Of a stretch of 64,000 nt of DNA, positions 52,964-61,771 are shown piece by piece (the stretch's first letter is position 1; each line of letters opens with the position of its first letter). The position numbers were made by a program, and so were the translations under genes. The DNA lies in assembly GCF_014654365.1 (NCBI RefSeq), contig NZ_BNAY01000004.1:248001-312000 (forward strand), in the 5' to 3' direction. The notes beneath the pieces are model-generated. The model searched no databases, had not been told where the DNA came from, and saw only the letters and a program-made list of their open reading frames with translations. Origin of the DNA: Amycolatopsis oliviviridis (GTDB lineage: Bacteria > Actinomycetota > Actinomycetes > Mycobacteriales > Pseudonocardiaceae).

Positions 52964-53487
52964 GGTTCCCCCAAAAAGCTGAGATTGCGGAAAAATCCCG
53001 CCGCTCACGGGGAGTCGTCAAGTGGGACGTAACGCTGACACTCCGTTAATTCGGGGGAGTGCACGTGCAGATGCACGTCCCGGGCATGCGTGGGCGGGCG
53101 GCCGTCTCGGCTGCCGTCGCCGTCTCATCTTCGTCTCCACCAGGGGACCGGTGAAGCCGTCGCCGAATTCCGGCGGGCGATGAGAAATCATCCGCGCGTA
53201 CTGCTAATGCTGAATTCCTCGCGAGTCCAAGAGTGCCGCGCCGAATCTCCTCTCGCCTTTGTGCACGCTGCGTGATTTTCCGCTCGGCCGTCGCGCGGAA
53301 TGGCGGTCACTTTCCGTCGCGAAAACGCTCCCCGGACAGTGGTGACAGAGACTGTGTTGCTTTCTCGCAATGGCGCTGAGCACTAGTCTCCGGCTGAACG
53401 ACGCGTGGCGACGTCACCTACCTGACGTGATTCTCACCCTGCCGGGCAAGGACTCGACGCGCTTTCTTCTCTCACTGGGAGTTACTA
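52964..53487. other. 524-base intergenic region with palindromes, no sure gene
   Basis: Contains ACGTGCA-GA-TGCACGT (53063-53078), a perfect 7-bp inverted repeat preceded by a GGGGGAG run. A short frame running 53061-53153 (about 30 codons, beginning GTG or ATG inside the repeat) may encode a small peptide, but composition is not convincing. AT-rich blocks near 53041-53055 and 53350-53390 (TTGCTT...TAGTCT) could be promoters for the downstream small membrane protein. No RNA gene recognised. Confidence 0.6.
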
Positions 53488-53688
53488 TTGACGGCAAAGA
53501 CATCTGATCCACTTCTGGTGCTCACCGTGGGCGTCGTCGTTCTCGCCTACATCGTTTTCGCCGCGATCCTCACCCGCCTTCTGCTCGCCGGAAGGGTCGC
53601 CCAGCCCGCGAAGGTCATCGGATCGGTCGCCGCGCTCGTGGCCGGACTCCCGGCGATCCTCTACGCGTTCGCGGCGGTGGTCGGCTGA
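53488..53688 (+). CDS. Small two-helix membrane protein
   Basis: 66 aa. Two hydrophobic helices (LLVLTVGVVVLAYIVFAAILTRLLL and IGSVAALVAGLPAILYAFAAVV) joined by GRVAQPAK. Start TTG 53488 with CTGGGAG at 6 bases. Its TGA overlaps the ATG of the Crp/Fnr regulator by one base (TGATG), so the two are translationally coupled and the protein may relay a membrane signal to it. No family recognised. Confidence 0.75.
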   Translation: MTAKTSDPLLVLTVGVVVLAYIVFAAILTRLLLAGRVAQPAKVIGSVAALVAGLPAILYAFAAVVG

Positions 53689-54416
53689 TGGGCGGGGATT
53701 TCCTGGCGGCGGTCACCGAACGGCAGCGCCAGCGGCTGCTCGACCTCGGCAAGCACGTGGACCACGCGGCCGGAACGACTCTGCTCAACCAGGGCGACCC
53801 GACGCCCCCGGTGCTGATCCTGCGATCCGGTTTCGTGAAGGCGCTGCGCGCGGCACAGGGCGGCACGCCGCCGATGATCGTGGACCTGCTCGGCGCCGGT
53901 GACGTCCTCGGCGTCGAGGACTGCCTGGCCAGAAGGTCGAGCCACCTCTCGTTCGTCGCCACGAAACCGGTTCGTGCGCTGGAGATCCCGCAGAACGCCT
54001 TCCACGGTTTTCTCGACGACGACAAGCAGGCGATGGCCTTGATCGCCGTGGACCTGGCCGTCCGGCTGCGGCTGCGGAACGTCGCGCTGGGTTTCGCGAC
54101 GGCCAAGGTCCGGAGCCGGTTGACCGCGTACCTGACCCGGCTGCAGGCGCTCTACGGGATTCCCGGTGACAGCGGCGTCGTCATCGACGTGGGGCTGAAC
54201 CACGCGGATCTCGCGTCCGCGATCGGCGCCTCGGCGGCGTCGGTCAACGCCGAGATGGCGAAACTGAAGAACGAGGGGTTCTTGACCACCGGATACAAGA
54301 CGATCCACGTGAAGAAACGCTTGCGCGAGGACGGCCCTCCGCTTTCCCCGTCTCCTGCCGCCCGGCCGCGGCGGATTCCGCAGATGCGGATCGGCCGTCG
54401 AATCGCGATGGGATGA
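53688..54416 (+). CDS. Crp/Fnr family transcriptional regulator
   Basis: 242 aa. Cyclic-nucleotide-binding-like domain (residues 1-115, GTTLLNQGDPTPPVLILRSGFVKAL, LLGAGDVLGVEDCLA) without the Arg/Ser phosphate-cassette, so cAMP binding is doubtful. Helix C and a winged HTH (NHADLASAIGASAASVNAEMAKLKNEGFL) follow, then an Arg/Pro-rich tail of about 30 residues. Start ATG coupled to the small membrane protein. The gene ends directly in the intrinsic terminator. Possibly a membrane-responsive regulator. Confidence 0.85.
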   Translation: MGGDFLAAVTERQRQRLLDLGKHVDHAAGTTLLNQGDPTPPVLILRSGFVKALRAAQGGTPPMIVDLLGAGDVLGVEDCLARRSSHLSFVATKPVRALEIPQNAFHGFLDDDKQAMALIAVDLAVRLRLRNVALGFATAKVRSRLTAYLTRLQALYGIPGDSGVVIDVGLNHADLASAIGASAASVNAEMAKLKNEGFLTTGYKTIHVKKRLREDGPPLSPSPAARPRRIPQMRIGRRIAMG

Positions 54417-54470
54417 ACGGGGCTTTCACCGGGAAATCCGCGAGGAAAGCCCCGTTCTTCCTCATTTTTT
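54416..54470 (+). terminator. Rho-independent terminator after the Crp/Fnr gene
   Basis: Stem AACGGGGCTTTC (54416-54427) with GAAAGCCCCGTT (54445-54456), 17-base loop, followed after 7 bases by a run of six T (54465-54470). The only canonical intrinsic terminator with a T-run that I found in this window. Confidence 0.85.
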
Positions 54471-54495
54471 GCGCCGCGGGGTGCGCAAGACGATG

Positions 54496-54576
54496 TCAGC
54501 CGCGCTTCAGCTGAAGCGCGAGCCGTATGACGAATACGACGGCCAGCGCGGCGACCAGGGCGACTTCCCAGGCCAT
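54496..54576 (-). CDS. Tiny 26-aa single-helix membrane protein
   Basis: The frame encodes a hydrophobic helix (AWEVALVAALAVVFVIRL) with a positively charged C-terminus (QLKRG). ATG preceded by GAGGAGGAACAGCC, a nearly ideal ribosome site with 7-base spacing. Membrane-inserted with the C-terminus inside, by the positive-inside rule. It is opposite to the Crp/Fnr gene. No homologue recognised; small membrane proteins often modulate transporters or stress responses. Confidence 0.65.
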   Translation of the reverse strand: MAWEVALVAALAVVFVIRLALQLKRG

Positions 54577-54698
54577 GGCTGTTCCTCCTCGTCCGACAAC
54601 GCAACGATGCTCTGCCCATAAGGCGCATCACCGGGGGAGGTCGTTCACCGACACGGCCCAACTCACACTTTCGGACTAACGCCACGCCCACTCCCCGT

Positions 54699-54751
54699 GC
54701 AATGAAAGGCCCCTTCATCGCAAAATTTGCGATGAAGGGGCCTTTCATTGC
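54699..54751. repeat. TGAAAGG-family palindrome, intact copy
   Basis: Exact 26-base arms (54699-54724, 54726-54751) around a single central A: core AATGAAAGGCCCC... as in the copy at 39827, with one difference in step on both arms (TCGC/GCGA against TTGC/GCAA). It lies 10 bases beyond the 3' end of the glycosyltransferase gene. Confidence 0.95.
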
Positions 54752-54760
54752 GCTTGAGAC

Positions 54761-56530
54761 CTACAGAGCGCTTCCGACCGCCGCCCACACCCGATGCGGG
54801 TCGAGGTCCATCGGCCGCGAGTCCGGATCCGGCCGCAACCGGCGCAGCAGCACCTGCTGCACCAGCGTCGCCGGCCGGTCGGCCGAGGCGACCCGCCGCC
54901 AGAACAGGTGATCCTCCAGGCCCTCGAACAGCACCTCGGAGTTCCACCCGCCGAATTCGTCGACCAGCGACCGCCGCACCAGATAGCCGCTGCCCAGGTA
55001 CGGCAGCGTCCGCAGGCGCCGTTCCTCCGGCGGCAACGCGCCGACCAGGCCGTCCACCGGATCCGCGACCGGGCAGTGCACGACGTCGGCGCCCTCGGAA
55101 GCGGCCAGCAACCGCTCCAGCAGGAACTCCGAAGCGCGCATCCCGCCGTCGAGCACCAGCAGCCAGGACGCCGCCGAACGCTCCAGCAGCGAGTTCCGCG
55201 TGAACCCGCGGCCGAGTGGGGTGTCGTGCAGCAGGACGTCGTACGGGCGCGGCCGCGGCCACGGGTGCACGCCGTCCTCGCCGACGAGCACCTTCCGCGG
55301 GGTCACGCTGCCGGTGAGCAGGTCGTTCGCGAGCTCGTCCGGGTCGACCTCACCGGTCCGGCGCACGATCAGCACGTCGACGTCGGCGGTGCCCGCCGAC
55401 GAAGCAGCCGCGGGCTCCCAGCGACGGGTGGCGACCCGTCGCGCGCCCGCCGCGCGCTGCGCGATCCGTGCCGACAACGCCGTCCCGCGGGCCGAAGCCG
55501 GACCGCCGGTGGACCGGTCGCCCGCGAACCGCGCGTCGAACGACGGGGTGTCGACGGCCAGCGCGTTCTCGGGGTTCCGCAGGCTCGTGGCCAGCGCCCG
55601 TGCCGGGGCGATGTCCGCGGCCGGCGTCGAACCCAGCGAGGCCGCCAGGTCGATCAGCCGCCGCGCGGACGCCGTCATGTCCAGCGACTTCACGAAACCG
55701 TAGGCGGCCGAACGCAGATGCCGTTCACGTTCGGGCTCGTCGGCCAGCGCGGCGACGACCGAACCCAGCGCCTCCGGCCGCGCGAGCACCAGATGCTCGC
55801 CGGGGACCAGCGGTTCGACGTCGGCGGACGTCTCGCTGACCACCACACAGCCGTTGGTCATCGCTTCGAGCGTCCGCACCCACTCCAGGGTCTGCTTCTG
55901 CTCGCGGTGCAGGTTCAGCAGGAACCGCGACCGCGCGAGATGCTCGAACTTCGCCTTGCCAGGCAGGAAGTCGACGCGGGCGGTGGTCATCGGCTCGTGC
56001 GGCGGGGTCAGCAGCCGCGTCCGCAGCCCGGCGAGCTCCCGCGCGTACGAACCGAGCAGCACCGAACGCCGCCGCTCGGCCGTGCCGAGGTAGGTGACGT
56101 CGAGGTCGCGCGGACTGTCGAGGTCGCCGCCCCACAGATCCCACAGCGGGCTGTAGCCGAGCTGGAAATGCTCGACGGTGATCCCGCGCCGCCGCAGCTC
56201 GGCGGTCGAATCGGTGTTGATGTCGACGGCGCCGCCCAGGATGGAGAGCAGTTCGGCGTTGCGCTCGAAGGTCGCCGTCCCGGGGTGCTCCACACAGAAC
56301 CCGATGGTGCGGCGGCACTGTTCGGCGGTCGGGAAGTCGGAGTCCGGGGCGGTCACGAAATACTCGTGCGGGACGACGACGTACACCGTGTCGTTCCCGG
56401 CCTCGGGGTACTTGCCGATCGCGGTCCTGGCCTTGCCGCCCGCCGTGCGCACGGCGTCGGCGACCACCTCCAGGAGTTCCTCCATGAAGGCGGAACCGCC
56501 CTCGGCCGAGACGAAGCAGAGTTCGGTCAC
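54761..56530 (-). CDS. Two-domain glycosyltransferase (GT4-like N-terminal, GT2-like C-terminal region)
   Basis: 589 aa. The N-terminal 300 residues read as a CgeB/GT-B-type domain: HLARSRFLLNLHREQKQTLEWVRTLEAMTNGCVVVSE and EHLVLARPEALG match the donor-binding C-lobe. The C-terminal 200 residues resemble a reduced GT2 domain (WLLVLDGGMRASEFLLERLL, YLVRRSLVDEFGGWNSEVLFEGLEDHLFWRRVA, with an ED that could be the base, and an acidic DGG instead of DxD). GTG start overlapping the coiled-coil gene. Likely transfers a sugar to a surface glycan or teichuronic-type chain. Confidence 0.75.
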   Translation of the reverse strand: MTELCFVSAEGGSAFMEELLEVVADAVRTAGGKARTAIGKYPEAGNDTVYVVVPHEYFVTAPDSDFPTAEQCRRTIGFCVEHPGTATFERNAELLSILGGAVDINTDSTAELRRRGITVEHFQLGYSPLWDLWGGDLDSPRDLDVTYLGTAERRRSVLLGSYARELAGLRTRLLTPPHEPMTTARVDFLPGKAKFEHLARSRFLLNLHREQKQTLEWVRTLEAMTNGCVVVSETSADVEPLVPGEHLVLARPEALGSVVAALADEPERERHLRSAAYGFVKSLDMTASARRLIDLAASLGSTPAADIAPARALATSLRNPENALAVDTPSFDARFAGDRSTGGPASARGTALSARIAQRAAGARRVATRRWEPAAASSAGTADVDVLIVRRTGEVDPDELANDLLTGSVTPRKVLVGEDGVHPWPRPRPYDVLLHDTPLGRGFTRNSLLERSAASWLLVLDGGMRASEFLLERLLAASEGADVVHCPVADPVDGLVGALPPEERRLRTLPYLGSGYLVRRSLVDEFGGWNSEVLFEGLEDHLFWRRVASADRPATLVQQVLLRRLRPDPDSRPMDLDPHRVWAAVGSAL

Positions 56531-57066
56531 GGCCGGTCCATCTTCTTCCGCACGACCCGCAGCGGCGCGGTGACCCGCCAGCTGACGGTGCGGCGGGTGG
56601 CGTCGAGTTCCCTGGCCATCTCGGCGGCGAGCCGTTCGGCGTTGAGCAGCCGCTGCCGGTCGGCCGAAGGTTCGCCACCGGGCAGGACGTCCGCGTCGAC
56701 GACGCCCGCCGACACCACGAGTTCGGCGTCGAGCAGCGCGAGCCGCAGCTTGTCCCGCTCCTCGCGGCAGGTCTTCAGCTCCGCGCGCAGCGAATCACGC
56801 TGCTGGTGCGCGAGCAGGACCTCGGCCTCCAGCGCCCGCAGCCGCGCCTTCGCGACATCGAGTTCTTCCCGCTGCGAGGCGAGCTCTTGGTCCACAGCGG
56901 CGGACTCGCCTTCGTTCGGCGCGGCGGCGGTGGCCTCGCGCAGTTCGTGCTCGGTGTCGGCCAGTTTGGCCTTCAGCCGGTCCTGTTCGGCGGTGAAGAC
57001 CTGCCGCTCGGCCCGGAGCCGGGTCAGCTCGGCCTGGACACGGCCGGGAATGTCGGTGTCAGACAT
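56527..57066 (-). CDS. Coiled-coil protein of the glycan cluster
   Basis: 179 aa. Residues 8-120 are a long heptad-like helix (VQAELTRLRAERQVFTAEQDRLKAKLADTEHELRE..., LRALEAEVLLAHQQRDSLRAELKTCREERDKLRLAL). The short C-terminus ends VSWRVTAPLRVVRKKMDRP, a basic amphipathic end seen in bacterial glycosyltransferase-associated proteins of this type. Sandwiched between two glycosyltransferase genes with overlaps at both ends, so it may scaffold the enzymes or set chain length. Function inferred only. Confidence 0.7.
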   Translation of the reverse strand: MSDTDIPGRVQAELTRLRAERQVFTAEQDRLKAKLADTEHELREATAAAPNEGESAAVDQELASQREELDVAKARLRALEAEVLLAHQQRDSLRAELKTCREERDKLRLALLDAELVVSAGVVDADVLPGGEPSADRQRLLNAERLAAEMARELDATRRTVSWRVTAPLRVVRKKMDRP

Positions 57067-58960
57067 GAACGCCCCCACTCAGTTCGGTCAAGATTTCGGA
57101 GTACTCACGCGCGTAACCCGCCGGGTCGAGCCACGGCAACAGCTTCTCGTGCGCGGCCTTCGCCATCTCACGGCGGCGCGTGGCGGGCGTGCCCAGCGCA
57201 CGCAGCAACGCCGCCGTCAGCGCGTCGACGTCGTTGGTCTCGAACAGCCAGCCCGTCTCGCCGTCGACGATCATCTCCCGCGCGCCGAACACGTCGGTCG
57301 CCGCGACGGGGATGCCGCAGCAGACAGCTTCGAGGATCGACCGCGGCAGCGATTCGATGTCGGAGCTGTTCACGAAGATGTCCGCGGCCTGGAGCCAGCG
57401 CAGCGGATCCGGCTGGATCGGCACCAGGTTGACCGACTTCTCCAGCCCGGCGCGCTCGACGGATTCCTCCATCGCCAGCCCGTACGGCGACGGGTGCAGG
57501 CCGACGATCGAAAGCTTCGCCTCGGGGTGGATCTTGTGGATCCGCTCCATCGCGGAGATCAGCGGCGCCTGCCCCTTGCGGGATTCCGCGATGCCGATGT
57601 TGACCAGCACGATGTCGTCCGGCGAGTAGCCGAGCATGTTCCGCGCCTGCCGCCGCGTCTCCGACCGCGTCCGGCCGCCGAACTTGTGCATCGGCGTGCC
57701 GTAGCGGACGGTCCGGCAGCGCTCCGGCTTGCTGTACGGGAGGAACATCTCGCGCGTCGCGTCCGCGACGAACAGCAGCCTGTCGACCTCGCCGAGCGTG
57801 CTCTCCCAGCGCTTCCACACCGCGGCGGGCGGCTTCACCGGGCCCCAGTTCTGGTAGGCGAACGCGGGCAGCGAGAAGCTCTCGTGGATGACCCACGCCG
57901 TAGGCATCCCGGCCCGCTTCGCCGCGTCCGCGCCGACGAAGCCGCCGAGAGTGTTGACGAGCGCGACGCCCGCTCCGGAGCACTTCGCGAAGCGCGCCAG
58001 CTCGGCGACGTGACCTTCGTAGGCAGGCACCGTCTGGTTCCGGTAGTGCGTCGTGACGTGCACGGGGATGCCGAGTTCGTGGCAGTCCGCGCGCAGCGGC
58101 CCGTCGGTTTCGCTGACCAGGCTGACCTGCCAGCCGTGGTCGGTCACCATCCGGCTCAGCAGTTCCTGCAGCCACAGCTGCCCGCCGCCGACGCCGAGGC
58201 TGTGGGTGAACACCAGCACGTGCTTCGGATCGGTCGGGATGTTCACGCGCGCCATCGCGCGGGCGGTGTCACCGGCCAGCTCGTCGGCGAGTTCGGCGTC
58301 GTCCAAGTCCGCGACGGGGTTGCGAAGCGTGAAAGTGCGCTTCGCCGACACGACCTCGCCGACGCCTTCGGTGCGGTACCGGACGCGAAGCGACAGCGTC
58401 CGCTCTTCGCCGTACGGGAGGTCGACGGGCACCCAGGCCTCGAAACCGCTCACGGCGGCGTCGTCGAATCCGGGGAATTCCTTGGGGACGTCCTTGCGCG
58501 GAAGGCGGGTGCGCGCGCTGACCGTGCCACCGCCTTCGACCATGACCTCGATCAGGCTCGGCGCGCGGCCCTGCAGCATCGCCCACCCCGTCACGTAGAC
58601 GACGTGTCCTTCGGTGACCTTGCCCTGCTTCGGCGCTTCGAGTTCGCCCAGCCATAGCGGTTCTTCGCCCGGCAGCGTTCCGACGTGGACGGTCGCCTGG
58701 TTCAGCACGCGCTCGTCCGGGCCGGTGACGACGATGTCCTGCGTGCCCGCGGGAACCCAGGTGGCCGGGACCGCACGCCAGCCGAAGGTGCCTTCGGGCG
58801 CGCCGGGGCACGGCTCGGGGAACAGGTTCGCCTCGACGTCCGCGATGGACACGGACATCTCGTCGATCCGGCTGATCCCGGTCGTCCAGCCCCGGAGCTC
58901 GAACAGGTGCCCGACCGGCCGGTCCGGGGTCAGGATGCCGGCGGTATGCAGGCTCGTCAT
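57059..58960 (-). CDS. Glycosyltransferase family 4 protein with N-terminal Ig-like extension
   Basis: 633 aa. Residues 1-225 have repeated beta-strand character (FGWRAVPATWVPAGTQDIVVTG, HVVYVTGWAMLQGRAPSLIEVMV) and no known motif. The GT-B part starts around 245 (HVLVFTHSLGVGGGQLWLQELL, GGAxxxL-like glycine loop). The donor-side motif is in NSSDIESLPRSILEAVCCGIPVAATDVFGAREMIVDGETGWLF (ExxxxxxE with Glu/Glu). ATG overlaps the methyltransferase stop. Retaining GT4 type; probably acts at the membrane on a lipid-linked glycan. Confidence 0.88.
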   Translation of the reverse strand: MTSLHTAGILTPDRPVGHLFELRGWTTGISRIDEMSVSIADVEANLFPEPCPGAPEGTFGWRAVPATWVPAGTQDIVVTGPDERVLNQATVHVGTLPGEEPLWLGELEAPKQGKVTEGHVVYVTGWAMLQGRAPSLIEVMVEGGGTVSARTRLPRKDVPKEFPGFDDAAVSGFEAWVPVDLPYGEERTLSLRVRYRTEGVGEVVSAKRTFTLRNPVADLDDAELADELAGDTARAMARVNIPTDPKHVLVFTHSLGVGGGQLWLQELLSRMVTDHGWQVSLVSETDGPLRADCHELGIPVHVTTHYRNQTVPAYEGHVAELARFAKCSGAGVALVNTLGGFVGADAAKRAGMPTAWVIHESFSLPAFAYQNWGPVKPPAAVWKRWESTLGEVDRLLFVADATREMFLPYSKPERCRTVRYGTPMHKFGGRTRSETRRQARNMLGYSPDDIVLVNIGIAESRKGQAPLISAMERIHKIHPEAKLSIVGLHPSPYGLAMEESVERAGLEKSVNLVPIQPDPLRWLQAADIFVNSSDIESLPRSILEAVCCGIPVAATDVFGAREMIVDGETGWLFETNDVDALTAALLRALGTPATRRREMAKAAHEKLLPWLDPAGYAREYSEILTELSGGVHV

Positions 58961-60300
58961 CGCTTCGCTACCTCGTCTTCGTTCGTCGCCACACCGGCGC
59001 CGACCTTCGTTGAACGGTACTCGTGGACGGTTCTCGCCAGGCGCTTTCGCCAGATTTCGGCGATGGCCTCCCGCACCTCTGCCGTGCCGTGGACGGTGCC
59101 GCTGGAGGCGATCGTCGAGAAGGCGACCTCACGCTCCATCGCACTGTCCACAAAGGAGGGATGGAGACCGATCAGCACACCGAGCCAGCCCGCCAGATCG
59201 CGCATCGAGCCGCCGTCCGCCGCCGCGGACCAGCCCGCGTCCGCGAGCTTGTCGGCCAGCACCAGCACTCCGCGCTCGACCACTTCGGACACCCCGGCGC
59301 CCGCGTTCCGCCACTCGAGGTCGATCGGGCGCAGCCTCGCGCCGTCGACGAGGACGTTGTGCGGCACCAGATCCCACAGCGCCTCGACCCCGCGCGAGGC
59401 CTCCGCGCGGACGAGATCCCGCCATCCGGTGAGCAGTTCCGCGACCCGTTCCGGCTCGTCAAGCAGGACCTCGACCATCGTCGGGGCGTCGTACACCTTG
59501 TCCGCGCACGGCCCGACCGAGATCCCGCCGACCGGCGGCGACGGGACCAGCGGCACGCGGCGGACCTCGGCGCCCTCCCCGGTGCGGACGACGTCGGCAC
59601 GCGTGCAGGCGAACGCGGCGCGCTCGGCGGTGTTGAAGTAGGTCGCGAGCCGGTACGGGGGCCAGAGCGCGGCGGCGCCGGGACCACAGAGCAGGGCGAG
59701 ACCGTTCGAGGGACCGCCGGCGATCGCGGCGGACAGCCGCGGCAGTTCGGTGTCGATCTGGGCGCCGCGCACCGCGCGGGCGACCTCGTGACCGGGAGAA
59801 CAGAGCAGCTCACGCCGCACTTCGAGGCCCGCCGCCGCGAGCGTCCGGGCGACACCGCGCGAAGCCGTCAACACCACGAGAGCACCCGTCGGGGACAGCC
59901 GCTCGCGAACCCAGTACAGCAGGTTCCGCGTCGCGTACGGCTGCTGGACGACGACGAGGTCGTAGGCGCCGGGGACCAACTTGTCGTGCACCTTCACGGT
60001 GGCGAGGCCGCGGGTGCGGAACCGCACTGCGGCGGCGCGGACCGGATCGGCCTCGACGGCGTCCACCGTCGCCGCGACCTCGCCCAGATACCGCGTCAGC
60101 CCGCCGAAACCGGCACCGACCTCCAGCACCCGCGCAGCCTTCGGCAGCACGAGCGCCCGGAGGACGTTCGCGGCGCCGTGATCGAGCGGAGCACGCTCGG
60201 CGGTGTCCCAGCCGGCGAAGTGCAGTTCGTCGGACAGCGAACCGGTGTCTTCGGCCAGGGAAAGCAGGGTCGTGAGCAGCCGTGCCGTCTCAGCAGGCAT
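58957..60300 (-). CDS. SAM methyltransferase with C-terminal kinase-like or helical extension
   Basis: 447 aa. Methyltransferase motif I VLEVGAGFGGLTRYLGE near residue 60, followed by TVDAVEADP (motif II). The rest, from about 250 on, contains VPHNVLVDGARLRPIDLEWRN, a motif reminiscent of the catalytic/metal loop of APH- or WaaP-like kinases (HNVL..., IDLEW). If correct the protein is a fusion of methylation and phosphorylation for capping a glycan chain, as in WbdD-type proteins; this is inference. Starts 3 bases after the Gln/Pro-rich protein ends; overlaps the GT4 gene. Confidence 0.75.
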   Translation of the reverse strand: MPAETARLLTTLLSLAEDTGSLSDELHFAGWDTAERAPLDHGAANVLRALVLPKAARVLEVGAGFGGLTRYLGEVAATVDAVEADPVRAAAVRFRTRGLATVKVHDKLVPGAYDLVVVQQPYATRNLLYWVRERLSPTGALVVLTASRGVARTLAAAGLEVRRELLCSPGHEVARAVRGAQIDTELPRLSAAIAGGPSNGLALLCGPGAAALWPPYRLATYFNTAERAAFACTRADVVRTGEGAEVRRVPLVPSPPVGGISVGPCADKVYDAPTMVEVLLDEPERVAELLTGWRDLVRAEASRGVEALWDLVPHNVLVDGARLRPIDLEWRNAGAGVSEVVERGVLVLADKLADAGWSAAADGGSMRDLAGWLGVLIGLHPSFVDSAMEREVAFSTIASSGTVHGTAEVREAIAEIWRKRLARTVHEYRSTKVGAGVATNEDEVAKR

Positions 60301-60303
60301 CGA

Positions 60304-61626
60304 TCAGCTGGTGACGGCGTAGTTTTCCAGCGTCTTCTTCACCGCACGCTGGTACGTGCCGCTCAGCGCCTTCTCGCCCTCTTCCCCGCCGAGCGGGTTC
60401 TGCAGGATGTCGACCCGGACGATGTTGTTGCCGCTGATCCAGGTACCCCGGTAGCTGCCCTTGTCCCCGTCGATCTTCTTCTGGAAGTTCAGCTTCGGCG
60501 GCATCCCCGGCAGCGGCTCGGTGATCTGCACGAAGCCGTTGCTCGTCTGGAACTGGCGCAGCTGCTTGACCAGGTCACCGGCGGCACCGGGGCTGGTCAG
60601 CGGGATGACCGTGATCGAGATCTTCGCCGGCTGCGGCCCGGTCTCGTCCGGCTGCTTCTGCGAGCCCCGGTACGCGACCTGCTTCACGCCGGCGGCGATG
60701 ACCAGATCCGCCTCGCCCTTCTCCATGCCGGTGATCTCGGCCAGCTGGGCCGCCGTGATCACGCCGCTCTTCTGGTCCTCGTCGCCGGACTGCTCCGGGA
60801 TCTTCTCGAACAGCAGCTCTTCGGGCGTCTTCGGCTTGGCTGAGGACGTCGGGGGAGCGGGCGGCTGGTTCGACTGCGGCGCGGCCGTCGGGTCCGGCGG
60901 GGTGTCGCCGCCGCCGGAGAAGGCGAAGTAACCGCCGACGCCCAGACCGGCGAGCACCAGGACGGCCACGATCGCGATGATGGCGATCTTGCCGCCCTTG
61001 CCCTTGGGCTTGTCTTCGAACAGCTCAGGGCCCTGCTTGACCCACTCCGTGCTGCCGACCGGCGAGATCGGCGGGAAGTCCGAACCACCCCACGGCGGGC
61101 TGGCGTCGGTGTCGGTCCAGCCCTGCTGCTGCGGCTGTTGCTGCTGGTAACCCTGGTGCTGCTGCGGGAAGCCGCCCGCGGGCGAGGCCTGGCCCTGCTG
61201 GGGGAAGCCGCCCGCCGGGGACGACTGTCCCTGCTGCGGGAAACCACCCGGCGGCGACGCCATCGGCGGCACGACCTGGGTGCGGTTCGGGTCGGCCTGC
61301 TGTTGCTGCCAGTTCGGGACGACCTGGGTGCGCTCGGCCTCGCCGTTCTGCGGCGGCTGGTTCACCGGCGCGATGATCTGGGTCGAGTCGGCGCTGTTGG
61401 GCTGACCGGTCTGCTGCGGCGCCTGCTGCTGCGGCTGCGCGGGCGGCTGCTGCTGGAAGGGCTGCTGCGGCTGCTGGCCGGGCTGCTGGACCTGCTGCTG
61501 GGCGGGGTCGCCGTACGCGACCGCCGAGGACAGGACCTGGTCACGGCGGAGCCGGTAATCGTCCGCGGAGAGCCGTCCAGATGCGAGCTCTTCGTCCAGA
61601 TTGCGCAGCTCTTCCTGCCAGGACAC
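60304..61626 (-). CDS. Membrane-anchored Gln/Pro-rich protein, SHOCT-like N-terminus (copy A)
   Basis: 440 aa. N-terminal SWQEELRNLDEELASGRLSADDYRLRRDQVL looks like a SHOCT-type short helical segment. It is followed by a disordered Gln/Pro/Gly-rich stretch (about 40-200), one membrane helix (GKIAIIAIVAVLVLAGLGVGGYFAFSGGG) and a 170-aa extracytoplasmic domain ending with VKKTLENYAVT. The GTG at 61626 has AAGGGGG 6 bases upstream. Same plan as the gene at 61772. Gene order suggests it is the first gene of the glycan operon, perhaps a membrane scaffold or sensor. Confidence 0.75.
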   Translation of the reverse strand: MSWQEELRNLDEELASGRLSADDYRLRRDQVLSSAVAYGDPAQQQVQQPGQQPQQPFQQQPPAQPQQQAPQQTGQPNSADSTQIIAPVNQPPQNGEAERTQVVPNWQQQQADPNRTQVVPPMASPPGGFPQQGQSSPAGGFPQQGQASPAGGFPQQHQGYQQQQPQQQGWTDTDASPPWGGSDFPPISPVGSTEWVKQGPELFEDKPKGKGGKIAIIAIVAVLVLAGLGVGGYFAFSGGGDTPPDPTAAPQSNQPPAPPTSSAKPKTPEELLFEKIPEQSGDEDQKSGVITAAQLAEITGMEKGEADLVIAAGVKQVAYRGSQKQPDETGPQPAKISITVIPLTSPGAAGDLVKQLRQFQTSNGFVQITEPLPGMPPKLNFQKKIDGDKGSYRGTWISGNNIVRVDILQNPLGGEEGEKALSGTYQRAVKKTLENYAVTS

Positions 61627-61771
61627 CACCGGCCCCCTTATCCGAATCAATGCGGGAGAAGGCTCCCGGCCGTCGCGATACCACCACTGCGGTGACCTCG
61701 CACATTCTGCACTGCCCGGACTGGCTGCGCCCTCGCGGGTCGAATCGTGATCTCCCCGCGACCTGTGCGTC

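Noticed and set aside
53090..53275. 61-codon frame with a GTG/ATG start in the 52964-53487 gap
   Set aside because: No ribosome site, composition unlike the neighbours, and the frame overlaps AT-rich promoter-like DNA.
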